Positions 16,810-26,374 are shown, counted from the stretch's first letter. The stretch: DNA of 64,000 nucleotides from Pseudogemmobacter hezensis (GCF_013155295.1 NZ_JABJXT010000001.1:124001-188000), one strand, 5' to 3'. A program made the numbers and translations. Notes: generated by a model from the letters alone, not told the origin.

Positions 16810-18057
16810 TCAGTGGGCCACGCCTGCGGCCACGGATTCGTCGATGAAGCGGCCCTCTTTGAAGCGCCACATATCGAATTCAGAGGCAAGCGGGCCGGGT
16901 TCGCCTTTGGCCACGAGTTCCGCCATCGCCCAGCCGGAGCCCGGGATTGCCTTGAAGCCGCCCGTGCCCCAGCCGCAGTTAATGAAGCAATTGCCCAGCG
17001 GCGTTTTTGAGATGATCGGCGAGCGGTCGCCCGTCATATCGACGATACCGCCCCATTGGCGCAGCATTTTCAGCCGTGAGATGATCGGGAAGGTTTCGAC
17101 GAGGGCGCGCAGCGTTTCCTCGATATGCTGGAAGCTGCCGCGTTGGGTGTAGTTGTTGAAGCCATCGGTGCCGCCGCCGATCACCAGCTCGCCCTTGTCG
17201 GACTGGCTGATATAGCCGTGGACTGTGTTGGCCATGACCACGATGTCGATCACCGGCTTGATCGGCTCTGACACCAGCGCCTGCAGCGCCATCGATTCGA
17301 CCGGAAGGCGGAAGCCTGCCATCTCTGCCACCACGCCCGAATGGCCTGCGACGACGATGCCCAGCTTCTTGCAGCCAATCTCACCTTTGGTGGTCGAAAC
17401 GCCGGTCACCACGCCGTTTTGTTGGTGGACGCCGGTGACTTCGCAATTCTGGATGATGTCCATGCCCATGTCCGAGCACGCCCGCGCATAGCCCCAGGCC
17501 ACCGCATCATGGCGCGCGGTGCCGCCGCGCGCCTGCCACTGGCCGCCCAGCACCGGGTAGCGCGGCCCGTGCAGGTTGATGATCGGCACGACTTTCTTCA
17601 CCTGTTCAGGCGTCAGCCATTCGGTGGCGACGCCCTGCAGCTGGTTCGCATGAACGGTACGCTTATAGCCGCGCACCTCATGATGGGTCTGCGCCAGCAT
17701 CAGAAGGCCGCGCGGGCTGAACATAATGTTGTAGTTCAGATCCTGGCTGAGATTCTCGTAAAGCGAGCGGGCTTTTTCAAAGATCGCCGAAGAGCTGTCC
17801 TGCAGATAGTTCGAGCGGATGATCGTCGTATTGCGCCCGGTATTGCCGCCGCCCAGCCAGCCCTTTTCGATGATCGCAACATTTTTGATGCCGTGATTTT
17901 TACCGAGGTAATAGGCCGTCGCCAGGCCATGGCCGCCAGCACCGATGATGATGACGTCATATTGCTTCTTCGGCTCGGGCGCGCGCCATGCCTTGCCCCA
18001 GCCTGAGTGATAACGCAGCGCCTCGCGGGCGATAGCAAAGACTGAATAGCGTCTCAT
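16810..18057 (-). CDS. soxB: Sarcosine oxidase beta subunit
   Basis: 415 residues from ATG 18057, which follows GGGGAG; the N-terminus MRRYSVFAIAREALRYHSGW is typical of SoxB, so the longer frame to 18210 is rejected. The FAD motif is DVIIIGAGGHGLATAYYL (about residue 34). The conserved C-terminal INCGWGTGGFKAIPGSG is visible. This subunit holds the covalent FMN and noncovalent FAD used to oxidise sarcosine. It is the first gene of the operon, with a 330-bp upstream region that should hold the promoter. Confidence 0.96.
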   Translation of the reverse strand: MRRYSVFAIAREALRYHSGWGKAWRAPEPKKQYDVIIIGAGGHGLATAYYLGKNHGIKNVAIIEKGWLGGGNTGRNTTIIRSNYLQDSSSAIFEKARSLYENLSQDLNYNIMFSPRGLLMLAQTHHEVRGYKRTVHANQLQGVATEWLTPEQVKKVVPIINLHGPRYPVLGGQWQARGGTARHDAVAWGYARACSDMGMDIIQNCEVTGVHQQNGVVTGVSTTKGEIGCKKLGIVVAGHSGVVAEMAGFRLPVESMALQALVSEPIKPVIDIVVMANTVHGYISQSDKGELVIGGGTDGFNNYTQRGSFQHIEETLRALVETFPIISRLKMLRQWGGIVDMTGDRSPIISKTPLGNCFINCGWGTGGFKAIPGSGWAMAELVAKGEPGPLASEFDMWRFKEGRFIDESVAAGVAH

Positions 18058-18390
18058 CTGAGTAACTCCCCGCCAGGACCTTGTTTTTGCGACATTCATA
18101 CCGCCGCTGTCAGCCAGACCCTGCCCTGCAGCAGGCGCAGAAGCAGTCACAGAATCCGTCAGTGCTAATTTGACGCAAGGCCCGGATTTCACCCCGCCCC
18201 GAGGCGTCATAATCGGGAAAAATACGACACGACGACATCTGACGCCAGCGCCGAATCCGCGCTTTTCAGGCCAGCTCTGGCGCGATGCGGCGATTGGCCC
18301 GCAGCCACGGGGGGCCTGCGCACTTTTTCCCGCGCCCGGTTTCAGATAGATCAGGGGGGGCCAGCAGCAATCCGGGACGCCGTAAGCGAT
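18058..18390. other. Divergent promoter region between soxB and ccmI
   Basis: 333 bases with no gene. It must contain the promoters of the leftward sox operon and the rightward ccmI group. A less GC-rich patch at 18210-18225 (ATAATCGGGAAAAATACGAC) is the likeliest core. I see no clear long palindrome and no glycine- or folate-type riboswitch structure. Confidence 0.4.
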
Positions 18391-19773
18391 ATGAACACCA
18401 TGACTGATGCGACCGGATTTTGGGCAATCGCGCTTTTGCTGCTGCTGGGGGTTGGGGCGCTTTTGATCGCAAGCCTCGTGCTGGCGCGCCGGAATGCGAC
18501 CGCCCCCGAACCAGAACTTGCGCAGGATATCCGCCTTTACCGCGAGCAGCTGGCCACAATCGAACGCGATCAGGCGCGGGGCATTTTAAGCGATTCTGAC
18601 GCCGAAAGGCTGCGGGTTGAGATCGGCCGTCGCCTGCTTGAATCCGACCGCGCCGGGCAAAAGGCGGCCGCAGGCACGGCGGGCCGGGGGCGTGGCGAAG
18701 TGATCCTGAGCGCTGTGATCATCGCCGCGACATTGCTGGCCGGGGCCGCGATCTACATGAAAATCGGCAGGCCCGGCCAGCCCGACCAGCCCCTTGCCAG
18801 CCGCATCAGCGCCGCCGCGCAGCAGATCGCGCTGCGCCCGTCGCAGGCCGATTATATCCGCATGCTTGCCCCCATCATCCCCGCCGAGCCCGATCCCGAT
18901 ATGGCCGAGCCGCTGGCGCGGCTGCGCGAAAGCGTGGATCCTGCCACATCTGACAGTATCGAGGGGCTTGAACTTCGGGCCCGGATCGAGGCGCAGCTGG
19001 GCAATTTCGCTCCCGCCATCGCCGCCCAAAGCCGCCTGATTGCCCTGCGCGGGCCGGCGGCCAGCGATCAGGACCACAGCGATCTGGTGCTGATGCTGGT
19101 TGATCAGGCCCAGGGCTATGTCTCGCCCGAAGCCGAGGCCGCCCTGCTGCCCGGCCTGGGGCTGAACTCTCGCCAGGATCTCGACCGGGTCGCAGATCTG
19201 CTGCTGTCTGCCGCCCAGGGCTTTGCGCCCCAGGGTGAAGACCGCCGCCAGCTGGAGGCCCTGCCCGATGTCACCCTTGCTACAGGCCCGCTCTATCTCT
19301 TTGCGGGCGAGCTTTATGCCCAGAATGGCCGGGCAGACCGCGCCTTTGCGCTGTGGCGGCTGCTGTTGGAAAACGGCCCGGCCGAGGGCTTCTGGACCTC
19401 GCGGCTTGCCGGGCAGGTGCGCGCCGCCGCCTGGGTGGCCGGGGCCTGGGATTACCAGCCGCCCGAAACAGCCGCCCCCCCCGCCCTGCGCGGGCCGGAT
19501 GCGGATGCGCTGGCGGCAGCTTCGGGCCTGAACGGTGACGAGACGCGCAGCATGGCCGAAGGCATGGTCGCGGGCCTGAAATCGCGCCTGCTGTCAGAGG
19601 GCGGATCGGTGGCCGAATGGACGCAGCTCATTCGCGCGCTCAGCGTGCTGGGCCAGGAAGATGAGGCCCGCGAGGTGGTCACGCTTGCCCAAAAAGCCCA
19701 CCCTGATGCAGCGGCGCAGGCCGAAATCGGGGCCGCCGCCCAGACGATCGGCACAATTGGAACATTGCCATGA
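18391..19773 (+). CDS. ccmI: Cytochrome c maturation protein CcmI
   Basis: 460 residues; ATG 18391, with a second ATG 9 bp later. Two membrane helices, at about 10-32 ([23 protein letters not shown]) and 104-122, flank a cytoplasmic loop with the family pattern [36 protein letters not shown] long TPR-like periplasmic C-terminal domain follows. CcmI holds apocytochrome c for haem ligation by CcmFH. Here it stands away from other ccm genes and its stop overlaps ruvX (ATGA), as is common in Rhodobacteraceae. Confidence 0.9.
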   Translation: MNTMTDATGFWAIALLLLLGVGALLIASLVLARRNATAPEPELAQDIRLYREQLATIERDQARGILSDSDAERLRVEIGRRLLESDRAGQKAAAGTAGRGRGEVILSAVIIAATLLAGAAIYMKIGRPGQPDQPLASRISAAAQQIALRPSQADYIRMLAPIIPAEPDPDMAEPLARLRESVDPATSDSIEGLELRARIEAQLGNFAPAIAAQSRLIALRGPAASDQDHSDLVLMLVDQAQGYVSPEAEAALLPGLGLNSRQDLDRVADLLLSAAQGFAPQGEDRRQLEALPDVTLATGPLYLFAGELYAQNGRADRAFALWRLLLENGPAEGFWTSRLAGQVRAAAWVAGAWDYQPPETAAPPALRGPDADALAAASGLNGDETRSMAEGMVAGLKSRLLSEGGSVAEWTQLIRALSVLGQEDEAREVVTLAQKAHPDAAAQAEIGAAAQTIGTIGTLP

Positions 19774-20261
19774 TCTTTGATGACATCAGCACATTCGCCA
19801 CCGAACTGCCCGCATTTGGCGCCATTGCCGGGCTGGATCTGGGCACCAAAACCATCGGTGTCGCGCTTTCCGATCTGCGCCGCGCGGTGGCGACGCCGAC
19901 AAAGGTGATCCGGCGCGAGAAATTCACCCTCGATGCCGCGCAGCTGCTGGAGCTGCTGGCGCAGCGAGAGATCAGGGGAATCGTGCTGGGCCTGCCGTTG
20001 AACATGGACGGCAGCGAGGGGCCAAGGGTGCAATCGACCCGCGCCTTCGCCCGCAACCTGGAAAAGCTGACCCCGCTGCCAATCGGCTATTGGGATGAAC
20101 GCCTGTCAACCGTCGCAGCAGAGCGCGCCCTGCTTGAGGCGGATGCATCGAGAAAGCGTCGCAAAGAGGTGATCGACGCGGTCGCGGCAGGCTATATCCT
20201 GCAAGGGGCGCTGGACCGCCTGACGCAGATCGCCCGGCAAGACGCGGGCCGGGACGCATAG
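19770..20261 (+). CDS. ruvX: Putative pre-16S rRNA nuclease / Holliday junction resolvase RuvX (YqgF)
   Basis: 163 residues, normal length. The RNase H-like fold motifs are [15 protein letters not shown] (first catalytic Asp), [17 protein letters not shown] (Gly-rich turn) and [32 protein letters not shown] (final acidic residues). YqgF acts in 16S rRNA 5' maturation and has been proposed as a resolvase. Its ATG overlaps the ccmI stop by 4 bp, so it is translationally coupled to ccmI. Confidence 0.94.
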   Translation: MIFDDISTFATELPAFGAIAGLDLGTKTIGVALSDLRRAVATPTKVIRREKFTLDAAQLLELLAQREIRGIVLGLPLNMDGSEGPRVQSTRAFARNLEKLTPLPIGYWDERLSTVAAERALLEADASRKRRKEVIDAVAAGYILQGALDRLTQIARQDAGRDA

Positions 20262-20283
20262 GCAAGATCAGGGGCGGGCAAAC

Positions 20284-20532
20284 GTGAGCGACGAGATCTG
20301 GACACGCAATGAAATCGAAAGCCCCTGCATCAGGGTCTGCGTGATCCATCCGGCGGCGCAGATCTGCGTTGGCTGCTATCGCAGCCTGGCGGAAATTGGC
20401 AGCTGGTCGGCAATGTCATCTGATGAGCGGCGCAAAATCATGGCCGAGCTGCCCGCCCGGGCCTCAACCCTCGTCAAACGCCGGGGCGGTCGCGCGGCCC
20501 GGCTTTCGCCGGACAGCGCGACCGAGGGCTGA
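20284..20532 (+). CDS. DUF1289 family protein
   Basis: 82 residues from GTG 20284, 22 bp after ruvX and probably in the same transcript. The DUF1289 signature is complete: SPCIRVCVIHP...ICVGCYRSLAEIGSWSAMSSDERRKIM, with four conserved cysteines (C-x3-C-x8-C-x2-C) that could bind a metal or an Fe-S cluster. The function is unknown. The basic tail (VKRRGGRAARL) might contact nucleic acid. Confidence 0.9.
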   Translation: MSDEIWTRNEIESPCIRVCVIHPAAQICVGCYRSLAEIGSWSAMSSDERRKIMAELPARASTLVKRRGGRAARLSPDSATEG

Positions 20533-20551
20533 AACGCGGATCTGTAGCGGC

Positions 20552-20743
20552 CTATCTTTGCCAGCCAAACCGCCGCGCCAGCGCATAGGTGCCCTCGACA
20601 CCCGCGCCCAGGATCGCGCCCAGAAACAGCGCGAGCTCGGGGTCGATGGCCAGGGTCTCACCAAGACCCGCATCAATCACCCCAACCGCCACCAGCGCCC
20701 CTGCGATGTAACGCGCAAGGATCCGTGCAAAGACTGCAATCAT
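20552..20743 (-). CDS. Small membrane protein downstream of amidase
   Basis: 63 residues. Two short hydrophobic segments (about 10-25, IAGALVAVGVIDAGLG, and 35-50, PELALFLGAILGAGVEG) and a basic end (RRFGWQR). Its ATG overlaps the amidase stop by 4 bp, so the two are made together. The pairing of an amidase with a tiny membrane protein resembles an endolysin-holin lysis cassette, but I do not recognise a holin family. It could also be a plain membrane partner or prophage leftover. Confidence 0.65.
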   Translation of the reverse strand: MIAVFARILARYIAGALVAVGVIDAGLGETLAIDPELALFLGAILGAGVEGTYALARRFGWQR

Positions 20744-21330
20744 GCCAACCTCCTGACATTGCCTGACAAAATCCCAGAAATCAAAGCCTGGAGCCGAGCG
20801 ATCCAGCTGGTCGCGCCTCCCTGAACCGGGCTGGGGTTTGCTGTGGGAATTGCAGCCAGGATCATCGCGCGGATGCGGTCACCGACAAGGCCCGGCGCAA
20901 CCGGGCGCTCCATCCCCGGCAGCCAGGTCACATCCCATTTGCCGCGCTGCGCGATGCCCAGATTTGGCTGCACCTCGGCATGGGTCAACATCGTGCGGGG
21001 CGTGACCGGGATGCCATATTCCTGGCCAAGATCACGGCAAAGCGTGACCAGGCTTTGCAGCTGCGCCGCTGTGATCGGCGTCTGGCCGGCCCGGAACGGA
21101 CGCTCTTGCGCGCCCCCCATCGCAGCCAGCGCGATGCCGATGCTGCCGCTGTTGCAGTTCAGCGTATGGGCGGCATAGCTGCCTTTCATGAGCGGCGCCT
21201 GATTGGCCGCCACGGCAAAGCGGCCGGGGTGAACCCGCCCTGCCCCGTCGATCACAAAGTGATAATGGTGAAGATCAAGGCCGGTCGGCTGATGCGGGCC
21301 GCCGGTCCAGTGAATGATGATCCGTTGCAA
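20740..21330 (-). CDS. N-acetylmuramoyl-L-alanine amidase (Amidase_2 / PGRP fold)
   Basis: 196 residues with no signal peptide. The start IIIHWTGGPHQPTGLDLHHYHFVID gives the first zinc histidine; AAHTLNCNSGSIGIALAAMGG and LTHAEVQPN...KWDVTWLPG complete the type 2 amidase core (His in LTHAEV and Asp in KWDV). The enzyme cuts the amide bond between muramic acid and the stem peptide. Lack of a signal peptide and the overlapping small membrane gene suggest a phage-type endolysin. No other phage genes flank it. Confidence 0.87.
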   Translation of the reverse strand: MQRIIIHWTGGPHQPTGLDLHHYHFVIDGAGRVHPGRFAVAANQAPLMKGSYAAHTLNCNSGSIGIALAAMGGAQERPFRAGQTPITAAQLQSLVTLCRDLGQEYGIPVTPRTMLTHAEVQPNLGIAQRGKWDVTWLPGMERPVAPGLVGDRIRAMILAAIPTANPSPVQGGATSWIARLQALISGILSGNVRRLA

Positions 21331-21427
21331 TTAGCCCCTCCGTCGCATTTGAGGGGCCAGCTTGCGCTGTTAATCTCTTAACAAGCGTTGTCAGGGGGTG
21401 CGGACCAGCCGCATCCCCCGCAACGAA

Positions 21428-23743
21428 TCAGCGGCCGAATTTGCCCTTCAGCGCATCGGCAAAGGCATTGCCGCCGCCCTGCGACTGCGGCGAGGCATTC
21501 ATCGGCGCGCGGCTTTTGACCGGAGCACGCTCGCGCCCCGGACCACGTTCTTCGCGGGCGGATTTGGCCGAGGCACCGCCGTCTTTCTTCATGGTCAGAC
21601 CGATGCGCTTGCGGGGCACATCCACCTCAACCACGGTCACTTTGACCACATCACCCGCCTTGACCACCTCATGCGGATCCGAGACGAATTTATCGGCAAG
21701 CTGGCTGACATGGACCAGCCCGTCCTGGTGCACGCCGATGTCAACAAAGGCCCCGAAGGCCGCCACATTGGTCACCGTCCCCTCCAGCACCATGCCGGGC
21801 TTGAGGTCGGAAATCTCATCGACACCTTCGGTAAAGGTGGCGGTTCTGAACTCGGGCCGCGGATCGCGCCCGGGCTTCTCCAGCTCGGACAGGATGTCTT
21901 TCACCGTGGGCAGGCCGAACTTCTCATCGACAAACTGCGCCGGATTCAGCGTTTTCAGCACCGCCCCATCCGCCATAAGCGCCCGGATATCGCGCCCACA
22001 AGAGGCGATAATTTTCCGTGCCAGATCATAGGCTTCCGGGTGAACGGAAGAGGCATCAAGCGGCTCTTTCCCATCCGGGATCCGCAGGAAGCCAGCCGCC
22101 TGTTCAAAGGCCTTCGGGCCCAGCCGCGCCACCTTCAGCAACTCACGCCGCGTCGCAAAGGGCCCATTGGCATCCCGATGCGCCACGATGCTTTCCGCCA
22201 AACCCGGCCCAACCCCCGAGACCCGCGCCAGAAGCGCACTGGAGGCCGTGTTCAGATCGACCCCAACCGCATTCACCGCATCCTCAACCACCGCGTCCAG
22301 CTGTTTGGCCAGACGGTGCTGATCGACATCATGCTGATACTGACCGACGCCGATGCTTTTCGGCTCGATCTTGACCAGCTCTGCCAGCGGGTCCTGCAGA
22401 CGCCGCGCGATCGAGACCGCGCCGCGCAATGACACATCCAGCGTAGGAAATTCCCGCGCCGCCAGTTCTGATGCCGAATAGACCGAGGCCCCCGCCTCTG
22501 AGACCACAACCTTCATCGGCTTATTCGCCCCCGCTGGCAGCAAAGCCAGCAGATCCGCCACCATCTTTTCCGTCTCACGTGAGGCCGTACCATTGCCGAT
22601 GGCGATCAGCTTCACACCGTGATTCCCGATCAGCCTGGCAATCGCCACCTGAGCGCCACGCAAATCGTTCTTCGGCTGGAAAGGATAAACCGTATCGGTT
22701 GCCAAAAGCTTACCCGTCTCATCGACAATCGCCACCTTCACCCCGGTGCGAATCCCCGGATCCAGCCCCATCGTGGCCTTGCCGCCCCCCGGTGCCGCCA
22801 GCAGCAGATCCTTGAGATTGCGGGCAAAAACCCGGATTGCCTCGGCCTCGGCGGCATCGCGCAGCTCGGCCATCAGATCAAGCGTCAGCGAGGTTTTCAG
22901 CTTTACCCGCCATGCCCAGGCCGCAGCATCGCGCAGATATTTGTCACCCGCCCCGCTGCCCGAGGCTGCCAGCACCGCCGCGCAGGCGCGCTCGGATGGT
23001 GATTCGCCACGGGGCGATTCGGGATCGATTTCCAGATCTATGGTCAGGAAATCTTCATTCCTGCCGCGTAGCATCGCCAGAACCCGGTGCGAAGGCGCGT
23101 CCCGAAAGGCCTCATTATGATCGAAATAATCCGAAAATTTGGCCCCCGACGCCTCTTTTCCAGGCTGCACCTTTGCCGAAAGCCGCCCCTCTTTGCGCAT
23201 GTGATCGCGCAGGCGTCCCAAAAGGCCCGCATCCTCGGACAGGCCTTCGGCGATGATGTCGCGCGCCCCATCCAGCGCCGCTTTCGCATCTGCGAATCCC
23301 TCGCTCAGAAAGCCCGCGGCCAACTGGGCCGGATCGGCTTTGCGATCCGCCAGAATCGCATCAACCAGCCCCTGCAACCCCGCCTCACGCGCGATCATCG
23401 CTTTTGTACGGCGTTTGGGTTTGTAGGGCAGATAGATATCCTCAAGCTCGGCCTTGGTCACCGCGCCCGCAATGCTGCGCGCCAGATCATCCGTCAGCTT
23501 GCCCTGATTCGTGATCTCGCCGAGAATCGCCGTCCGCCGCGCCTCAAGCTCGCGCAGATATGTCAGCCGCTCATCCAGTTTGCGCAGCTGGGTATCATCC
23601 AGCCCCCCCGTCACCTCTTTGCGGTAACGCGCAACAAAAGGCACCGTCGCACCGCCATCCAGCAGCTCGACCGCAGCCACCACCTGACGCGCCTGAGCGC
23701 CAATCTCAGCAGCGATGATTTCCGGAATACGGGCAACAGACAT
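21428..23743 (-). CDS. tex: Tex family RNA-binding transcription accessory protein
   Basis: 771 residues, the usual Tex length, from ATG 23743 with AAGGAAA upstream. Order: N-terminal helical region (about 1-200), YqgF-like domain ([22 protein letters not shown], about 330), helix-hairpin-helix pair ([24 protein letters not shown]), and a C-terminal S1 RNA-binding domain ([22 protein letters not shown], about 648-715). Tex binds nucleic acid and RNA polymerase and affects toxin or stress gene transcription. The tail after S1 is basic and low-complexity. Confidence 0.94.
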   Translation of the reverse strand: MSVARIPEIIAAEIGAQARQVVAAVELLDGGATVPFVARYRKEVTGGLDDTQLRKLDERLTYLRELEARRTAILGEITNQGKLTDDLARSIAGAVTKAELEDIYLPYKPKRRTKAMIAREAGLQGLVDAILADRKADPAQLAAGFLSEGFADAKAALDGARDIIAEGLSEDAGLLGRLRDHMRKEGRLSAKVQPGKEASGAKFSDYFDHNEAFRDAPSHRVLAMLRGRNEDFLTIDLEIDPESPRGESPSERACAAVLAASGSGAGDKYLRDAAAWAWRVKLKTSLTLDLMAELRDAAEAEAIRVFARNLKDLLLAAPGGGKATMGLDPGIRTGVKVAIVDETGKLLATDTVYPFQPKNDLRGAQVAIARLIGNHGVKLIAIGNGTASRETEKMVADLLALLPAGANKPMKVVVSEAGASVYSASELAAREFPTLDVSLRGAVSIARRLQDPLAELVKIEPKSIGVGQYQHDVDQHRLAKQLDAVVEDAVNAVGVDLNTASSALLARVSGVGPGLAESIVAHRDANGPFATRRELLKVARLGPKAFEQAAGFLRIPDGKEPLDASSVHPEAYDLARKIIASCGRDIRALMADGAVLKTLNPAQFVDEKFGLPTVKDILSELEKPGRDPRPEFRTATFTEGVDEISDLKPGMVLEGTVTNVAAFGAFVDIGVHQDGLVHVSQLADKFVSDPHEVVKAGDVVKVTVVEVDVPRKRIGLTMKKDGGASAKSAREERGPGRERAPVKSRAPMNASPQSQGGGNAFADALKGKFGR

Positions 23744-23973
23744 GGTGGATTTCCTTGCAGATCAAACAGGCTGGAGGTGCGAAGATATCTTGCGGCAGGC
23801 GCAGGGCAAGCCCGGATCCGCCAGAGCAGCGGGAAACGCCCCCCGGCGCGGCGCGGCGGCTTTCAATCAGATGCCATGCAGCGCATTTGTTCTTTGCGCG
23901 GGAATTTTCCTTTCGCAATCGGTGCATCCTGCCCTTGCAAATGCCGTAAGGCGGCGCTAATCAGCCCACAAGT

Positions 23974-24050
23974 GCCGGCTTAGCTCAGTTGGTTAGAGCA
24001 CCAGATTGTGGATCTGGGGGTCCCCCGTTCGAGCCGGGGAGTCGGTACCA
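23974..24050 (+). tRNA. tRNA-His (anticodon GTG)
   Basis: A full 77-nt cloverleaf including encoded CCA (24048-24050). The anticodon GTG is at 24008-24010 in stem CCAGA/TCTGG, and the T-arm is CCCCG-TTCGAGC-CGGGG. The acceptor is GCCGGCT paired with AGTCGGT, with G1.U72 and one inner G.U wobble. The base before position 1 is T, so there is no encoded G-1, and the discriminator is A73 instead of C73. This is the atypical tRNA-His known from a group of alphaproteobacteria with a matching variant histidyl-tRNA synthetase. Confidence 0.95.
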
Positions 24051-25092
24051 TCTTCCCCATTTATATTGATAATGCGCCACGATCCAAAAATCGGGCTCTT
24101 TGATCATGTCAGGAAACATCTCTGCCTGTGTTGGCGCATCTGCATCGGAGGTGCTGCCATATCACTCTGGTGGTGCCCTGAAATGACGCAGCGCACAGAT
24201 CATCAATAAAACACATTACAACCCCAGAGTCGCATGTCGCACATGCGCCTGCGGTTTCATAACCTGGGCAAGCGCATTCGATAGCCGGCACAGTCTGTCA
24301 GCGCATATTTCATCACGAACCAGGCGACTTTCTGTTTTTTCGTCCTTGCACTCGCGGATTGGATCGGGCAATTAGCCCGCATGTTCCGATGGGTCGGCTG
24401 AAAGCAGACAGAACACGGGATGTGCAGGCTGCAAAATTTCTTCTGAGCGAAACGAGGCACAGAGGAAATAGTACAGCCAAAGTGGGCGACGTGCTGCAAG
24501 GTGCGGCAGCGGACTGTAACTCCGCCGAGGAGACTCATGCCTGGTTCGATTCCAGGGTCGCCCACCACTTCAACTTTGCAAGCGTTTATTTTCGTTTGCA
24601 ATCTTGATCAGCAAATTACGCCCTCAAGAAACCTGTTCCGCTTTTGAACCTCATTGCAGGCCACGCTTGGCTGAGGATGCGATAGTTTTTATACCGTATC
24701 AGGCTTGATCGTCGCGCCTGGCCTTCACGACGGGCGACCAGCGAGCTGTCACTCGACATCATTGCTCCGGTACTTGGGTAACGTATTCGAAGGGCGGGCG
24801 GGGTTCCCGATGTATCCCCCCCCCTAATTGCCCCCCGAATCCCGGATTTCGCCCCCCGGACGCCTAAAGAACGGGCCGGTGAAAACGCAGATCACCGATT
24901 GCCGACAGACTGCGGGCACCGGGGAAGCAGCAGGATTGCTGTACCCGTGATGAGCGGAAAAATGTGAGCCCTTCCTGGGGGCATGGCCTCACTCATGGTG
25001 AGGCAAGAGCCCGCTCGCACCGCCTGTTGCCCCTCCCAAGGCCCTGTTCTCAGGCTGCGGTCGGCGAATCTCGCGGCCTTCTGCAATAGCCA
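24051..25092. other. Accessory remnant region between tRNA-His and dusA
   Basis: Apart from the tRNA at 24484-24567, I find no intact gene in this kilobase. Composition is patchy: AT-rich pieces (24051-24110, 24180-24230, 24570-24620) alternate with C-runs (24826-24860). The open frames present have no domain I recognise; a minus-strand frame at 24257-24601 is just the reverse of the tRNA (it gives the tell-tale GDPGIEPG translation). With the integrase fragment to its right, the region reads as the eroded body of an integrated element. Confidence 0.6.
24484..24567 (+). tRNA. Extra tRNA-Tyr (anticodon GTA), class II
   Basis: An 84-nt cloverleaf with encoded CCA (24565-24567) and A73. All stems pair: acceptor GGGCGAC/GTCGCCC, D-stem GCTG/CGGC (one G.U), anticodon stem GCGGA/TCCGC with loop CTGTAAC, T-stem CCTGG/CCAGG with loop TTCGATT. 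The long variable arm (14 nt, with GAG/CTC) fits bacterial tRNA-Tyr. Unusual core: position 8 is G instead of U, and position 14 is C instead of A. It lies in the remnant region upstream of dusA and may have come with a mobile element. Whether it is functional is open. Confidence 0.8.
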
Positions 25093-25247
25093 GCCCAATT
25101 TCCGCCTCGCGCTTTTTACCTCGGCATCGGCGTCCTTGCGGTTGTCGAAGGTCTGGCTCTCGCGGTAGGTATCAAAGCTTCTACGGATGATCCGGGCACA
25201 GATACCCGGCCTTCGTCTTTTCTCTCTCGTTCGGTAATGCTCGCCAT
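25093..25247 (-). pseudogene. Tyrosine integrase N-terminal fragment, frameshifted
   Basis: Reading leftward from ATG 25247, the first frame gives MASITERERKDEGRVS, the typical N-terminus of phage-type tyrosine integrases. The match then continues in another frame from about 25200 with CARIIRRSF...TYRESQTFDNRKDADAEVKSARRKLG. In intact integrases these pieces are continuous (KDGRVSYRAQIR...SQTFDRRKDAEAWAKRREAEL). So there is one frameshift within the first 20 codons and nothing of the SAM-like or catalytic domain can be found after about 25093. It starts 110 bp upstream of dusA and points away from it. Confidence 0.8.
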
Positions 25248-25357
25248 GTTCCTTGCACCACCTGTCACGTCTGATCGCCAGTCTCGGCGCCTGGTCATCA
25301 GCCATACGCAGTGTCCCGGAGAGCAAAGATCAGACAATAAACCGGAGCACCCCTGCG

Positions 25358-26374
25358 ATGAATGATATCGTAAAATCAAATACTTACAAAAGTCACAGAG
25401 TGTCGGTTGCGCCAATGATGGATTGGACAGACCGCCATTGTCGCTATTTCCATCGCCTGATGTCGCAAAGGGCCATGCTTTATACAGAGATGGTTACGGC
25501 ACCCGCGATCGTGCACGGGCCAAAGCCGCGGCTTCTGGACTTTTCCGCCGCGGAACACCCGGTCGCGTTACAGCTGGGCGGCTCGGACCCTGATGAGCTG
25601 GCGGCGGCGGTCAGGATCGCGCGACCCTGGGGTTATGATGAGATCAATCTGAATTGCGGCTGCCCCTCGGACAGGGTGCAATCGGGGTGCTTTGGTGCGG
25701 TTTTGATGAAAGATCCGGCGCTGGTCGCCGCTTGCGTGACCCGGATGCAGGCCGAGGCGGATGTGCCGGTCACGGTAAAATGCCGCATCGGCGTTGATGA
25801 TCAGAATGAGGAAGAGATCCTCCCCGCCTTTATCGAAACACTGGCAGAGGCGGGAATCACCCATTTCATCATCCATGCCCGCAAGGCCTGGCTGCAGGGG
25901 CTGTCCCCCAAAGAGAACCGCGAGATCCCGCCACTGAATTACCCGCTGGTCCATCGCATGAAAGCACAGTTCCCCGAACTGACGATCTGCCTGAATGGCG
26001 GCGTCGCTGACCTGGCCTCGGCCGAGGCGCTGCTGACGCCGGGCGCGGACAGGGTCGCGCTTGATGGTGTGATGATCGGGCGGGCGGCCTATCACGATCC
26101 GGGCGCCGCGCTGCTGGGGGCCGACCGGCTTTGGGGCGGGGATCCGCAGCCCGCGCAGCAGCCTGATCGTCAGGATATCGTGCATAGGATGCTGCCCTAT
26201 ATCGAGGCCCACCTGGCCGAGGGCGGGCGGCTGCACCAGATCACCCGCCATATGCTGGGCCTGTTTCACGGCCTGCCCGGGGCCAGGGGCTGGCGGCGTG
26301 TGCTGTCAGAGAAGGCCTCACGTGACGGGGCGAATGGCGATACCGTGCTTGAGGCGCTGGCGCAGCTGGGCTGA
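25358..26374 (+). CDS. dusA: tRNA-dihydrouridine synthase DusA
   Basis: 338 residues from ATG 25358 (GGAG 13 bp before); the frame is open from 25253 but that leader is island DNA. FMN-dependent reduction of U20/U20a in the tRNA D-loop. Motifs: VAPMMDWTDRHCR at the start, catalytic Cys102 in NLNCGCPSDRV, HARKAWLQGLSPKENR (DusA-specific), and GVMIGRAAYHDP. The 5' end is odd: only 22 of the first 60 bases are G or C, then composition becomes normal. dusA 5' ends are known attachment sites of integrative elements, and an integrase fragment lies just upstream, so the first codons may have been supplied by an element. Confidence 0.95.
   Translation: MNDIVKSNTYKSHRVSVAPMMDWTDRHCRYFHRLMSQRAMLYTEMVTAPAIVHGPKPRLLDFSAAEHPVALQLGGSDPDELAAAVRIARPWGYDEINLNCGCPSDRVQSGCFGAVLMKDPALVAACVTRMQAEADVPVTVKCRIGVDDQNEEEILPAFIETLAEAGITHFIIHARKAWLQGLSPKENREIPPLNYPLVHRMKAQFPELTICLNGGVADLASAEALLTPGADRVALDGVMIGRAAYHDPGAALLGADRLWGGDPQPAQQPDRQDIVHRMLPYIEAHLAEGGRLHQITRHMLGLFHGLPGARGWRRVLSEKASRDGANGDTVLEALAQLG

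Noticed and set aside
24300-24400. A direct repeat of the dusA 5' end (second att site)
   Set aside because: CGGATTGGATCGGG resembles GATGGATTGGACAGAC over about 8 bases only, which is not more than chance.
24257-24601. Minus-strand frame of 114 codons with GDPGIEPG
   Set aside because: GDPGIEPG is the usual false translation of the reverse strand of a tRNA T-arm; the region is the tRNA-Tyr gene.
24892-25326. Minus-strand frame of 144 codons as a complete gene
   Set aside because: Only about 36 residues match an integrase, and the start of that protein lies in another frame. It is a decayed fragment, not a gene.
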